From Halomonas alimentaria (GTDB lineage: Bacteria > Pseudomonadota > Gammaproteobacteria > Pseudomonadales > Halomonadaceae): a stretch of DNA of 64,000 nucleotides. This document shows positions 30,328-38,604 of the stretch, in pieces; the stretch's first letter is position 1; every line of letters starts with the position of its first letter. Where the stretch lies: NCBI RefSeq assembly GCF_009902005.1, contig NZ_WUTT01000001.1:1888227-1952226 (forward strand), in the 5' to 3' direction. The notes below the pieces were generated by a model. The model did no database searches. It saw only the letters and a program-made list of their open reading frames with translations, and was not told the DNA's origin. The position numbers and the translations under genes were made by a program.

Positions 30328-30906
30328 ATGACAGATGAAGAAGCCGAAAACGCCTATCGCTCGGGCCTGCCCGGCCCGCTGGGCGTCATCGATACCCTGA
30401 TCAGCAAGCTGGAGGCGGTGCTGCTGGCCATGGGCGTGCTGCTGATGGCTATCAACACCATCGCCAACGTCATCGCCCGCTTCGTGCTCGGCGACAGCAT
30501 CTTCTTTACCGGCGAGATCAACCGCATCCTGATCATCATGATCACCTTCGCCGGCATCGGCTATGCGGCGCGCCACGGCCGCCACATCCGCATGTCGGCC
30601 ATCTACGATGCGCTGCCGGTGGGCGGCCGCCGTGCCCTGATGATCTTCATCGCCCTGTTCACCTCGCTGGTGATGTTCTTCCTGCTCTACTACTCGCTCA
30701 TCTATATCCTCGACCTCCAGTCCAAGGGTCGGGTACTGCCGGCACTGGGCTTTCCGATCTGGCTGATCTATGTCTGGGCGCCACTGGGCTTTTTGATCAC
30801 CGGCATCCAGTACCTGCTCACCGCCATCAAGAACATGACCTCAAGGGATGTCTACCTGTCGACCGGCGTGGTCGATGGCTACAAGGACACGGAAACGGAA
30901 GTCTGA
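30328..30906 (+). CDS. teaB: Ectoine TRAP transporter small permease TeaB
   Basis: This 192-aa protein has four transmembrane helices of the DctQ family, with the ITFAGIGYAARHGRHIRMSA segment conserved in this family. With TeaC it forms the sodium-coupled membrane part of the ectoine transporter. The ATG follows AAGGGAG. A 179-bp gap with a hairpin separates it from teaA, so the start of teaB translation may be set by a processed or read-through transcript. Confidence 0.93.
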   Translation: MTDEEAENAYRSGLPGPLGVIDTLISKLEAVLLAMGVLLMAINTIANVIARFVLGDSIFFTGEINRILIIMITFAGIGYAARHGRHIRMSAIYDALPVGGRRALMIFIALFTSLVMFFLLYYSLIYILDLQSKGRVLPALGFPIWLIYVWAPLGFLITGIQYLLTAIKNMTSRDVYLSTGVVDGYKDTETEV

Positions 30907-30936
30907 CGCAGGGCGCTACGCTCGGGGGAACGCACT

Positions 30937-32220
30937 ATGACCACAATAATGGTTTGCACCATGATCGCCCTGCTGTTGCTGGGCTTTCCGATGATGATCC
31001 CGCTGATCACCGCCGCGGTGATCGGCTTCTTCATGATGTTCAACGGCCTGGGGCAGATGGATACCCTGATCCAGCAGATGATGGCCGGTATCCGGCCCGC
31101 GTCGCTGATCGCGGTGCCGATGTTCATCCTCGCCGCCGACATCATGACCCGCGGCCAGTCGGCCGACCGCCTGATCGCCATGGTGATGTCCTTCATCGGC
31201 CATATAAAGGGTGGCCTGGCGGTCTCCACCGCCACCTCCTGCACCCTGTTCGGCGCCGTCTCGGGCTCTACCCAGGCCACCGTGGTAGCAGTGGGCTCCC
31301 CGCTGCGTCCCAAGATGCTCAAGGCCGGATACTCCGACTCCTTTACCCTCGCGCTGATCATCAACGCCAGTGATATCGCCTTCTTGATCCCGCCGAGCAT
31401 CGGCATGATCATCTACGGGGTCATCTCCGAGACCTCCATCGCCGAGCTCTTTATCGCCGGCATCGGCCCGGGCCTGATGATCCTGGCGATGTTCTCCGCC
31501 TACTGCGTCGCCTACGCCATCATCCGCGATGTGCCCACCGAAGCCAGGGCCAACTGGAGCCAACGCCTTACCGCCGTTCGTCAGGCACTGTGGCCCCTGG
31601 GCTTCCCGGTGATCATCGTCGGCGGCATCTACGGCGGCGTCTTCAGCCCCACCGAGGCCGCGGCGGCCTGCGTGCTCTACGCGGTCTTCCTGGAATTCGT
31701 CATCTTCCGTTCGCTGAAAATGCAGCATATCTACGCCATCGCCAAGTCCACCGGCCTGATCACCGCGGTGGTGTTCATCCTGGTAGCGGCGGGCAACGGC
31801 TTCTCCTGGATCATCTCCTTCGCGCAGATTCCCCAGGCGATCCTGGAGGCCGTGGGCATCAACGAGGCCGGACCTACCGGCGTGCTGATCGCGATCTGCA
31901 TCTCCTTCTTCGTGGCCTGCATGTTCGTCGATCCCATCGTGGTGATCCTGGTGCTGACGCCGATCTTCGCCCCGGCGATCGCCGCTACCGGCCTCGATCC
32001 GGTGCTGGTGGGTATCCTGATCACCCTGCAGGTCGCCATCGGCTCGGCCACGCCACCCTTCGGCTGTGACATCTTCACCGCCATCGCGATCTTCAAGCGC
32101 CCCTACCTGGACGTGATCAAGGGCACGCCACCCTTCATCTTCATGCTGGTACTGGCCGCGGCGCTGCTGATCATGTTCCCGCAGATCGCCCTGTTCCTGC
32201 GCGACGTGGCGTTCAACTGA
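30937..32220 (+). CDS. teaC: Ectoine TRAP transporter large permease TeaC
   Basis: This is a 427-aa DctM-family transporter with about 12 helices. LLLLGFPMMIPL, IKGGLAVSTATSCTLFGAVSGS and IPPSIGMIIYG are visible family segments. It is the transport subunit for ectoine and hydroxyectoine, driven by the sodium gradient. The acidic-bias and length fit H. elongata TeaC. teaD begins 17 bp after it. Confidence 0.94.
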   Translation: MTTIMVCTMIALLLLGFPMMIPLITAAVIGFFMMFNGLGQMDTLIQQMMAGIRPASLIAVPMFILAADIMTRGQSADRLIAMVMSFIGHIKGGLAVSTATSCTLFGAVSGSTQATVVAVGSPLRPKMLKAGYSDSFTLALIINASDIAFLIPPSIGMIIYGVISETSIAELFIAGIGPGLMILAMFSAYCVAYAIIRDVPTEARANWSQRLTAVRQALWPLGFPVIIVGGIYGGVFSPTEAAAACVLYAVFLEFVIFRSLKMQHIYAIAKSTGLITAVVFILVAAGNGFSWIISFAQIPQAILEAVGINEAGPTGVLIAICISFFVACMFVDPIVVILVLTPIFAPAIAATGLDPVLVGILITLQVAIGSATPPFGCDIFTAIAIFKRPYLDVIKGTPPFIFMLVLAAALLIMFPQIALFLRDVAFN

Positions 32221-32237
32221 TCCAAGGAGAGTGAACC

Positions 32238-32681
32238 ATGTTCAATCGGATCCTGGTCCCGGTGGATGGCTCCAAGGGCGCGCTCAAGGCACTCGAGAAG
32301 GGCGTGGGGCTGCAGCTGCTGACCGGAGCGGAGCTCTACCTGCTGTGCGTCTTCAAGCACCACAGCCTGCTCGAGGCATCGCTCTCCATGGTGCGCCCCG
32401 ACAAGCTGGAGATACCCGACGACGCCCTCAAGGAGTACGCCACCGAGATCGCCGTGCATGCCAAGAACCAGGCCATCGAGATGGGAGTGCCGGCCGACAA
32501 GCTGCGCGCCTTCGTCAAGGGCGGGCGTCCCTCGCGTACCATCGTGCGCTTCGCCCGCAAGCGCGAGTGCGACCTGATCGTGATCGGCGCCCAGGGCACC
32601 AACGGCGACAAGAGCCTGCTGCTGGGCAGCGTCTCCCAGCGCGTGGCGGGCTCTGCCCACTGCCCCACCCTGGTGGTCTGA
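32238..32681 (+). CDS. teaD: TeaD, ATP-binding universal stress protein regulating ectoine uptake
   Basis: This is a 147-aa UspA-domain protein. The ATP loop G-2x-G-9x-GS is complete in [15 protein letters not shown], unlike the degenerate tandem Usp at 24.5 kb. In H. elongata TeaD binds ATP and acts negatively on TeaABC transport. The AAGGAGAG Shine-Dalgarno sequence and the 17-bp gap place it in the tea operon. The Usp fold is clear; the regulatory role is taken from the H. elongata work. Confidence 0.93.
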   Translation: MFNRILVPVDGSKGALKALEKGVGLQLLTGAELYLLCVFKHHSLLEASLSMVRPDKLEIPDDALKEYATEIAVHAKNQAIEMGVPADKLRAFVKGGRPSRTIVRFARKRECDLIVIGAQGTNGDKSLLLGSVSQRVAGSAHCPTLVV

Positions 32682-32722
32682 CCCCGCCCCCGGCCCGTGC
32701 CACCACAGTTAGCTCGGTCTCG

Positions 32723-32847
32723 GTAGCGAAAGGCGCCGGGGACAGGTCGTAGAGGGGGTCCTATGCCAGGGATGGCATCGGTAGCGCCCAGGGACGGGTT
32801 TACAGCGCCCCCTCGCAGGCCTGTCTCCGGAAAAGCCTTGAGCGATG
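32723..32847 (+). repeat. Structured dispersed repeat, copy A
   Basis: This is one of three full copies of a roughly 125-bp element (others at 49.3 and 53.9 kb). The outer arms CCGGGGACAGG and CCTGTCTCCGG pair over 11 bp; GAGGGGG pairs with CCCCCTC inside them; a small TGCCA/TGGCA hairpin lies in the centre. It fills much of the 292-bp gap between teaD and the FKBP gene. The rest of this gap holds only the presumed FKBP promoter region. Confidence 0.85.
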
Positions 32848-32973
32848 TTGCCATCCATCTACGACTCCCCCGGCCCGGTTTCGCGCTGCTGCGGAACCGG
32901 GCCGGCCCTGTTAGAGTCCCAAGGTTCGCATTCACCCAGGCGCCCGACGGCGCCGGAACCACAAGGGACTTCC

Positions 32974-33693
32974 ATGAAACGACTGCTGACCACCGCCTCT
33001 CTCGCCGCCCTGCTGGGTGCCGCCCCCCTGGCATTCGGCGCCATGGAAAGTGACGACGAGAAACTCGGCTACAGCCTGGGCGTGACCCTGGGCCAGAGCA
33101 TCCAGCAGGACGTCGAGGACCTCGATGTCGACGCCTTCACCCAGGCGATCCAGGATGTCTTCGCCGGCGAGGATCTCGCGCTGAGCGACGAGGAGATGGC
33201 CGAGGCGCTGATGAATTTCCAGCAGCAGGCCGCCGCCGCTCGCCAGGCGGAGGCCGAAGCCGCCGCCGAGGCCAACCGCGCCGAGGGCGAGGCCTACCTG
33301 GCCGAGAACGCCGAACGCGATGGCGTCGAGACCACCGACTCCGGCCTGCAGTACCGCGAACTGGAATCCGGTGATGGCGCCACCCCCGGCGCTCAGGACA
33401 GCGTCGAGGTGCACTACGAGGGTACCCTGATCGACGGCACCGTCTTCGACAGCTCCTATGAGCGCGGCGAGCCGGTCAGCTTTCGTGTCGACCAGGTGAT
33501 CGAGGGCTGGCAGGAGGCCCTGCAGCTGATGAGCGTGGGCGACACCTGGGAGATCGTGATCCCCGCCGAGCTGGCCTATGGCGCCCAGGGCCAGGGCCCC
33601 ATCGGCCCCAACGAGACGCTGACCTTCAAGGTCGAGTTGCTCGGTATCGACGACGCGGAAGCCTCCTCCGGCGACAGCCAGGACAATGAGTAA
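32974..33693 (+). CDS. FKBP-type peptidyl-prolyl isomerase (FkpA/Mip-like)
   Basis: This 239-aa secreted isomerase and chaperone has a signal peptide (about 1-22), an N-terminal dimerisation helix domain starting with DDEKLGYSLGVTLGQS, and an acidic Ala/Glu-rich helix. The FKBP domain follows (about 130-228) with VHYEGTLIDGTVFDSSYERG, VIEGWQEAL and IPAELAYGAQG. The architecture is that of Mip/FkpA, so it probably helps fold outer-membrane and periplasmic proteins. The ATG at 32974 gives a clean signal peptide. Its stop overlaps the next gene by 8 bp. Confidence 0.92.
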   Translation: MKRLLTTASLAALLGAAPLAFGAMESDDEKLGYSLGVTLGQSIQQDVEDLDVDAFTQAIQDVFAGEDLALSDEEMAEALMNFQQQAAAARQAEAEAAAEANRAEGEAYLAENAERDGVETTDSGLQYRELESGDGATPGAQDSVEVHYEGTLIDGTVFDSSYERGEPVSFRVDQVIEGWQEALQLMSVGDTWEIVIPAELAYGAQGQGPIGPNETLTFKVELLGIDDAEASSGDSQDNE

Positions 33694-34762
33694 GTCGCAG
33701 CGAGGCGCCTGGGTAGCCGTCGCGCTGCTCGCGGCACTCCCCTCGACTGCGCTGCTTGCCGAAACCTCACCGCCTGCCGATACCCCACCACAACGGCTCC
33801 CCGCGCTGGGCGCAAGCAGCGCGGGCGCCAGCGTGCTCGGCGTCTCCTCGGGAGGCTATATGGCCACCCAGCTGGCGGTGGCCTGGCCCGAACGTTTCGC
33901 GGGACTCGGCGTGCTGGCCGCCGGCCCCTGGTCGTGTGCCCAGGGCTCGCTGGGGCTGGCGCTGGGCCAGTGCATGACCACCCGGCGCGGCATGCCCGAC
34001 CTGCAGGCGCTGGAGCAGCGCCTGGCCGACTACCGCGAGCGCGAACTGGTGGGCGAGGCCGAGGCGCTGGAGGCACTCAGGGTCTATGTCTGGCACGGCG
34101 ACGCCGATACGGTGGTCGAGCCACGCCTGGGCGCGGCGCTGGCCGAGCAGTTCCAGGGCTGGCTCGGCGATCCGTCACAGCTGCAGCTACGCCAGGACGC
34201 GGAAGTGGGTCACGGCTGGCCCGTGGATGCGGCGGTGATCCCGTCCGACGCCGGCGAGCTTGCCGACTGCCGTGAGGGGGGTGCCCCCCACCTGCTGGCC
34301 TGCGATCTGGATATCGCCGGCGATGCCCTGGCCTGGCTCCACGGCGAGCAGGCACCTCCCGCCAGCGATGGGCTGGACGGTGAGCTGCTGCGCTTCGATC
34401 AGGGCGACTTCGAGGCCAAGGGACTGGCCGATACCGGCTACCTGTTCGTGCCGGAGGGGTGCGAGGCGGGTGACTGTGCGGTCAGCCTGGCACTGCACGG
34501 CTGCAGCATGGGCGCCGAGCAGATCGGTGAGACCTTCGTGCGCCACACCGGGCTCAACGCCTGGGCGGCGGAGAACCGGCGCATCGTGCTCTATCCCCAG
34601 GCCGAGACCCGCCTGGGCAACCCCCAAGGCTGCTGGGACTGGTGGGGCTATGCGGAGAGCACCTGGCAGCTCGACCCCCTGCACGACAGCCGCCAAGGCA
34701 GCCAGACACGCGCACTGATGGCGATGCTGGAGCGCCTGCAGGAAGACCCCTCGCCACGCTGA
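33686..34762 (+). CDS. Secreted PHB-depolymerase-like esterase
   Basis: This is a 358-aa exported alpha/beta hydrolase with a signal peptide (about 1-25). The lipase box is GVSSG with nucleophile Ser54. A catalytic Asp in HGDADTVV and a His in VGHGWPVD fit the triad. The second half has the LHGCSMGAEQIG segment and CWDWWGY, typical of the extracellular poly(3-hydroxybutyrate) depolymerase group. Several cysteines suggest disulfides in the periplasm. The natural substrate is not certain and could be short polyesters. It overlaps the FKBP gene by 8 bp, suggesting co-expression with a folding factor. Confidence 0.75.
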   Translation: MSKSQRGAWVAVALLAALPSTALLAETSPPADTPPQRLPALGASSAGASVLGVSSGGYMATQLAVAWPERFAGLGVLAAGPWSCAQGSLGLALGQCMTTRRGMPDLQALEQRLADYRERELVGEAEALEALRVYVWHGDADTVVEPRLGAALAEQFQGWLGDPSQLQLRQDAEVGHGWPVDAAVIPSDAGELADCREGGAPHLLACDLDIAGDALAWLHGEQAPPASDGLDGELLRFDQGDFEAKGLADTGYLFVPEGCEAGDCAVSLALHGCSMGAEQIGETFVRHTGLNAWAAENRRIVLYPQAETRLGNPQGCWDWWGYAESTWQLDPLHDSRQGSQTRALMAMLERLQEDPSPR

Positions 34763-34788
34763 TCGCCCGGTGGTGAGGGCAAGGGTGC

Positions 34789-35379
34789 CTAGAGCGTCTC
34801 GTGCAGTGCGGCGAGCAGTCCCTGGTGGGAGGGGGAGTAGAGCACCCGCCGCTGGATCTGCCCCTCACGATCGACCAGGTAGAGCGACGAGCTATGGTCG
34901 ATGGTGTAGCCCATGGCCGAATCCGGCGCCTCGACCTTGCGCCACACCACGCCGTAGCGCTCGGCCAGCTCCTCGAGCTGGGCCTGGCTGCCGGTGGCAC
35001 CGATGAAGCGCTCGCCGAAGAAGGCCAGATACTCCTCCAGCCGCTCGAGGCTGTCGCGCTCCGGATCCACCGAGACCATCAGCGGCACCACGCGCTGGCG
35101 CTGGGCGGGCTCGAGCTCGGCCAGCGCCTGACGCACCACCGCCAGGCTCATCGGGCAGACGTCGGGGCAGTAGGTATAGCCGAAGAAGAGTACCGCCAGC
35201 TGGTCCTCCTCGAGCTGAGTCAGCGAGAAGTCACCCTGGGTCGAGGGGAGCTCCACCGGCCCTCCGACCGGGCCGCCATCGCCCCCGGAGGCCAGCAGCT
35301 GCTGGTACCAGCCGACGCCACCCACCGCCAGCAGCAGCACGATCAGGACAACACCGGCCCAGACTCCCTTGCGTTTCAT
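34789..35379 (-). CDS. SCO1/SenC/PrrC family copper chaperone
   Basis: This is a 196-aa membrane-anchored thioredoxin-fold protein. One N-terminal helix (about 8-24) is followed by the copper-binding CPDVC (Cys71, Cys75) and the distal His162 in DHSSSLYLVD. Family members deliver copper to the CuA centre of cytochrome oxidases or act as thiol reductants. In this window NosZ also has a CuA centre, though a link is only a guess. The start overlaps the end of the upstream FixH-like gene by 4 bp. Confidence 0.92.
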   Translation of the reverse strand: MKRKGVWAGVVLIVLLLAVGGVGWYQQLLASGGDGGPVGGPVELPSTQGDFSLTQLEEDQLAVLFFGYTYCPDVCPMSLAVVRQALAELEPAQRQRVVPLMVSVDPERDSLERLEEYLAFFGERFIGATGSQAQLEELAERYGVVWRKVEAPDSAMGYTIDHSSSLYLVDREGQIQRRVLYSPSHQGLLAALHETL

Positions 35380-35897
35380 GGCGCGTCTCTCTCCACATCG
35401 AAATCGAACCCGCTGCCCAGCTTACCATCGGCCGTCTCGACGATGACACGCGCCCGCCACGGCATCACCACATCGGTACAGATCGGGATCTGCCCCTCGC
35501 CGTGGTAGCGGCCATCCTCACCCAGGGTCAGGGGGTAGCGGTGCAACCCCATGTCCATGTCGCGGCCCACGAAGTCCACCACCACGCGCTGGGCATCCAC
35601 CCCATCGAGGTCGACCTCCAGGGGCAGGCGCTGCAGGGCGCGGATCTCGCCACGCACGCCGAGGTCGAGGGCCAGCCGGCGCTCATTGCCCAGCTCGGCC
35701 AGGCAGGGCCCAGCACTCAGCTCGCAGCCGGGCGCCTCGGGGTACCAGTGCACCTGCCCCGCATCGCGCAGCAGGTGACTGGCCAGGAACCACAGCGCCA
35801 CAGCCACCGTGCCCAAGGTAAACAGCACCAACAGGCGCAGCAGCGGAGGACGGGTAATGATCGCTTCGTGGCTGGAAGAGTCGGGCATGGAGGACAT
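35376..35897 (-). CDS. Membrane-anchored FixH/YtkA-like protein, partner of SCO1
   Basis: This is a roughly 173-aa protein with one N-terminal transmembrane helix (about 18-38) and an exported beta-rich domain. The segment DMGLHRYPLTLGEDGRYHGEGQ followed by IPICT resembles the FixH/YtkA immunoglobulin-like fold that handles copper in oxidase assembly. I do not recognise a named family with certainty. Translational coupling to SCO1 supports a role in copper delivery. Start choice is uncertain among GTG 35906, ATG 35897 and ATG 35888. Confidence 0.6.
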   Translation of the reverse strand: MSSMPDSSSHEAIITRPPLLRLLVLFTLGTVAVALWFLASHLLRDAGQVHWYPEAPGCELSAGPCLAELGNERRLALDLGVRGEIRALQRLPLEVDLDGVDAQRVVVDFVGRDMDMGLHRYPLTLGEDGRYHGEGQIPICTDVVMPWRARVIVETADGKLGSGFDFDVERDAP

Positions 35898-35995
35898 GAT
35901 CCCCACGGTAAGAGGCTATGCCGGCAAGCTTATCAGCATTCGTCTGTGGCAGACTGCGGAGCGATGTCGCAGGCAACGAGACCAAGGAGACCGAC

Positions 35996-36913
35996 ATGGC
36001 GGATATCGCGGGGGCCCTGGGGCCCCTGTTCCTGCTGATCCTGCTGGGCTGTGTGCTGGATTGGCTGCGTCAGCCGGGGGGTGACTTCTGGCCACGGCTT
36101 GAACGGCTGATCTACTTCCTGCTGTTCCCCGCCATGCTGGTCTCGACCCTGGCCACCGCCGACGTCAGCCAGGTACCGGTGACCCGGGTGGCGGTGGCGC
36201 TGCTCGGTGCCATGGGGGTGTTCGCCGCCCTGCTGTGGGCGCTACGCGGCTGGCTGGGCATGGAGCCCGCGGCCTTCACCTCGGCTTTCCAGGGCGCACT
36301 GCGCTTCAACACCTACGTGGGGGTAGCCGGCGCCGCGGCACTGCACGGTGCGCCGGGGGCCACCGTGGCCGCGGTGGCCGTGGCGCTGATGGTCCCGGTG
36401 GTCAACGTGCTCTGCGTGACCAGCTTCATCGCCGCGGGAACGTTGGGCAGCGGCAGCCTGGGCAAGAGCCTGGCCGCCCTGGGTCGCAACCCGCTGATCC
36501 TCGCCTGCCTGGTCGGTATCGGCCTGAACGTCAGCGGCATCGGCCTGCCGGGCTGGAGTGCGGCGACGGTGGAACTGCTGGGACGTGCCGCCCTGCCCCT
36601 GGGCCTGGTGGCGGTGGGCGTGGCGCTGCGCCCCGCGGCCCTGGTGCGCCGCGATCGCGGCATCTGGGCCAGCCATCTGGTGAAGCTGGGGCTGATGCCG
36701 GCCCTGGCCCTGGCCCTGGCGCTGCTGCTGGGTCTCGATCCGGTGAGCCGCGACGTAGTGCTGCTGTTCGCCGCCCTTCCCACCGCCACCTCGGCCTATA
36801 TCCTGGCCCGCCAGCTGGGCGGCGATGCCGAGATGATGGCGGCGCTGATCACCGGCCAGACCCTGCTGGCCATGGTGACCCTGCCGCTGTGGCTGCGCCT
36901 GGCGGGCGCCTGA
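35996..36913 (+). CDS. AEC-family transporter (auxin efflux carrier-like)
   Basis: This 305-aa membrane protein has about ten helices in two repeats. The N-terminal PLFLLILLGCVLDW, the FNTYVGVAGA segment and ALPTATSAYILARQLGGDAE near the C-terminus are typical of bacterial AEC proteins, which move organic anions such as malate. The substrate is not inferable. ATG 35996 follows CAAGGAGA. A candidate small RNA gene begins about 70 bp downstream. Confidence 0.85.
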   Translation: MADIAGALGPLFLLILLGCVLDWLRQPGGDFWPRLERLIYFLLFPAMLVSTLATADVSQVPVTRVAVALLGAMGVFAALLWALRGWLGMEPAAFTSAFQGALRFNTYVGVAGAAALHGAPGATVAAVAVALMVPVVNVLCVTSFIAAGTLGSGSLGKSLAALGRNPLILACLVGIGLNVSGIGLPGWSAATVELLGRAALPLGLVAVGVALRPAALVRRDRGIWASHLVKLGLMPALALALALLLGLDPVSRDVVLLFAALPTATSAYILARQLGGDAEMMAALITGQTLLAMVTLPLWLRLAGA

Positions 36914-36947
36914 TTCGCACTGCAAATAAAAAACGCTCGCATTTGTG

Positions 36948-36977
36948 TTGACAAGGCAAACGAGAACGATTACTCTT
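36948..36977 (+). promoter_or_regulatory. Promoter with overlapping Fur-box-like sequence
   Basis: TTGACA (36948-36953) and TACTCT (36971-36976) are 17 bp apart. The 19-mer at 36959-36977 matches the Fur consensus at 13 of 18 informative positions and covers the -10 element, the usual place for repression. No open reading frame with a Shine-Dalgarno sequence follows; a terminator lies about 115 bp downstream. Confidence 0.6.
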
Positions 36978-36983
36978 CAGTTG

Positions 36984-37097
36984 TCGGCGTTGATGAGGCG
37001 CCGTCACCAGCCAGGGCCCGCCAGTCTCCTGGCCTGGTTTCTCCCTCCTCATTGCTAGTCACGGTCTTGCGCCACCCTCACCGAGGGTGGCCTTTTT
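36984..37097 (+). ncRNA. Candidate Fur-regulated small RNA (RyhB/PrrF-like)
   Basis: The stretch of about 114 nt runs from the predicted start after the promoter at 36948-36976 to a rho-independent terminator ending at 37097. It can form a 9-bp hairpin with a single bulge at 37007-37037 (CCAG-CCAGG with CCTGG-C-CTGG). Then comes a pyrimidine-rich unpaired stretch with CATTGCT at 37050-37056, and then the terminator. This layout, including a free CATTGCT-type core, resembles RyhB. The region lies between the ends of convergent genes. It is identified from sequence only, so its existence and targets are inferred. Confidence 0.55.
37071..37097 (+). terminator. Rho-independent terminator of the candidate small RNA
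   Basis: A 9-bp perfect stem GCCACCCTC/GAGGGTGGC with an ACC loop is followed by CTTTTT. The T run is on the plus strand, so it does not serve hemN. Confidence 0.88.
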
Positions 37098-37101
37098 CGT
37101 T

Positions 37102-38487
37102 CTACACCGTGCGCGAATAGCGCCCCTTGCTGTGGGCCAGGTAGGCGTCGAAGGCCATGGCGGCGTTGCGCATCATCAGCCGACCGGCGGGCAGCACCTC
37201 GATCTCGGCATCGCGGATCGCCAGCAGGCCGTCGTCGGCCATCTCCTGAAGCTCCTCCAGGGCATCGGCGAAGTAGTCACGGAAGACGATGCCATGCTCC
37301 GCCTCGATGACGGCGAAGTCGATGCGGTTATGGCACATCAGGGCGTTGATCACGTCGCGACGCAGGCGATCGTCGTCGCTGAGCCGGTAGCCACGGAACA
37401 CCCCTAGGCGGCCCTCCTGCAGGCGATGCTGGTACTGGGCGGTCTCCTTGACGTTCTGGCTGTAGGTGTCGCCTACCTTGCCGATGGAGGTGATGCCCAG
37501 GCCGATCATGTCGCAGTCGGCATGGGTGGAGTAGCCCTGGAAGTTGCGCTGCAGGGTGCCATTCTCGCGGGCCAGGGTCAGCTCGTCCTCGGGCAGGGCG
37601 AAGTGGTCCATGCCGATGTACACGTAGCCGGCCTCGGTGAGGCGGCGAATGGTCAGCTCCAGCAGTTCCAGCTTGCGCTCGGGGGGCGGCATGTCCTCGG
37701 GGCGGATCAGGCGCTGGGCCTTGAACAGTTCCGGCAGGTGGGCATAGCTGTAGGTGGCGATGCGGTCCGGGCGCAGGGCGATGATCTTGTCCAGGGTGGT
37801 GTCGAAGCTGGCCACCGTCTGCAGCGGCAGGCCGTAGATGAGATCGACGCTCACCGACTCGAAGCCCGCGTCGCGGGCGGCGTGGACGAGGGAGATGACA
37901 TCCTCCTCGCTCTGCACGCGGTTGACCGCCTTCTGCACGTCGGGGTCGAAGTCCTGCACCCCGAAGCTCAGGCGGTTGAAGCCCAGCGCATGCAGCTCAT
38001 GGATCTGCTCGGGGGTCACGGTGCGCGGGTCCACCTCCAGCGAGAACTCGCGCTCCTCGGGCGGCGCGAAGTGGAAGGCGTCATCGAGGCTCGCCATCAG
38101 CTCGCCGAGCTGGGTATTGCTCAGGTAGGTCGGGGTGCCGCCGCCCAGGTGCAGCTGGGTCATGCGCCGGGTCTCGTCGAACAGCGCCCCCTGCACACGG
38201 ATCTCCTGCTGGAGCCAGGCCAGGTACTCCGCGGCACGCTCGGTGTTGTGGGTAATGATCTTGTTGCAGGCGCAGTAGTAGCAGAGGCTCTTGCAGAAGG
38301 GGATATGCACATAGACCGACAGCGGCTTGGGCGTCTCGGCGCGGTTGCTGCGCTCGGCCGCCGCACGGTAGTCATCCTCGGCGAAGGCCGCATGGAACTG
38401 GGGCGCCGTGGGATAGGAGGTGTAGCGCGGCCCGGGGCGGTCGTACTTCTCGACCAGCGGGCGATTGAAGAGCAGATGGTCTTGCAT
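37102..38487 (-). CDS. hemN: Oxygen-independent coproporphyrinogen III dehydrogenase
   Basis: This 461-aa radical SAM enzyme makes protoporphyrinogen IX when oxygen is absent. The 4Fe-4S cluster motif CKSLCYYCAC (Cys65, Cys69, Cys72, plus Cys74) is that of true HemN rather than HemW. The N-terminal RYTSYPTAPQF segment is also HemN-specific. The start at 38487 gives this N-terminus; a longer frame to 38604 adds unconserved residues. An ANR/FNR-like box lies about 110 bp upstream. It complements hemCDXY at 7-11 kb and provides haem for the anaerobic cytochromes nearby. Confidence 0.96.
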   Translation of the reverse strand: MQDHLLFNRPLVEKYDRPGPRYTSYPTAPQFHAAFAEDDYRAAAERSNRAETPKPLSVYVHIPFCKSLCYYCACNKIITHNTERAAEYLAWLQQEIRVQGALFDETRRMTQLHLGGGTPTYLSNTQLGELMASLDDAFHFAPPEEREFSLEVDPRTVTPEQIHELHALGFNRLSFGVQDFDPDVQKAVNRVQSEEDVISLVHAARDAGFESVSVDLIYGLPLQTVASFDTTLDKIIALRPDRIATYSYAHLPELFKAQRLIRPEDMPPPERKLELLELTIRRLTEAGYVYIGMDHFALPEDELTLARENGTLQRNFQGYSTHADCDMIGLGITSIGKVGDTYSQNVKETAQYQHRLQEGRLGVFRGYRLSDDDRLRRDVINALMCHNRIDFAVIEAEHGIVFRDYFADALEELQEMADDGLLAIRDAEIEVLPAGRLMMRNAAMAFDAYLAHSKGRYSRTV

Positions 38488-38590
38488 GATCAAACGGCCT
38501 CGTTGAAAGCTCTGGCAGCGCCACGGCGCTGCCGAATGCTGGGCAGTATGCCAGCCTGGGGCCGGCGCGTCGGTACCCTTGTGGTGGTAG

Positions 38591-38604
38591 TTGACGCCGG
38601 TCAA
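38591..38604. promoter_or_regulatory. ANR/FNR-like box upstream of hemN
   Basis: TTGAC-GCCG-GTCAA is a perfect 5-4-5 inverted repeat matching the ANR/FNR/DNR consensus. A CATACT -10-like element on the minus strand (38545-38550) would place the box about 60 bp upstream of the transcription start, the usual class I distance. It overlaps the last codons of nnrS. Confidence 0.6.
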
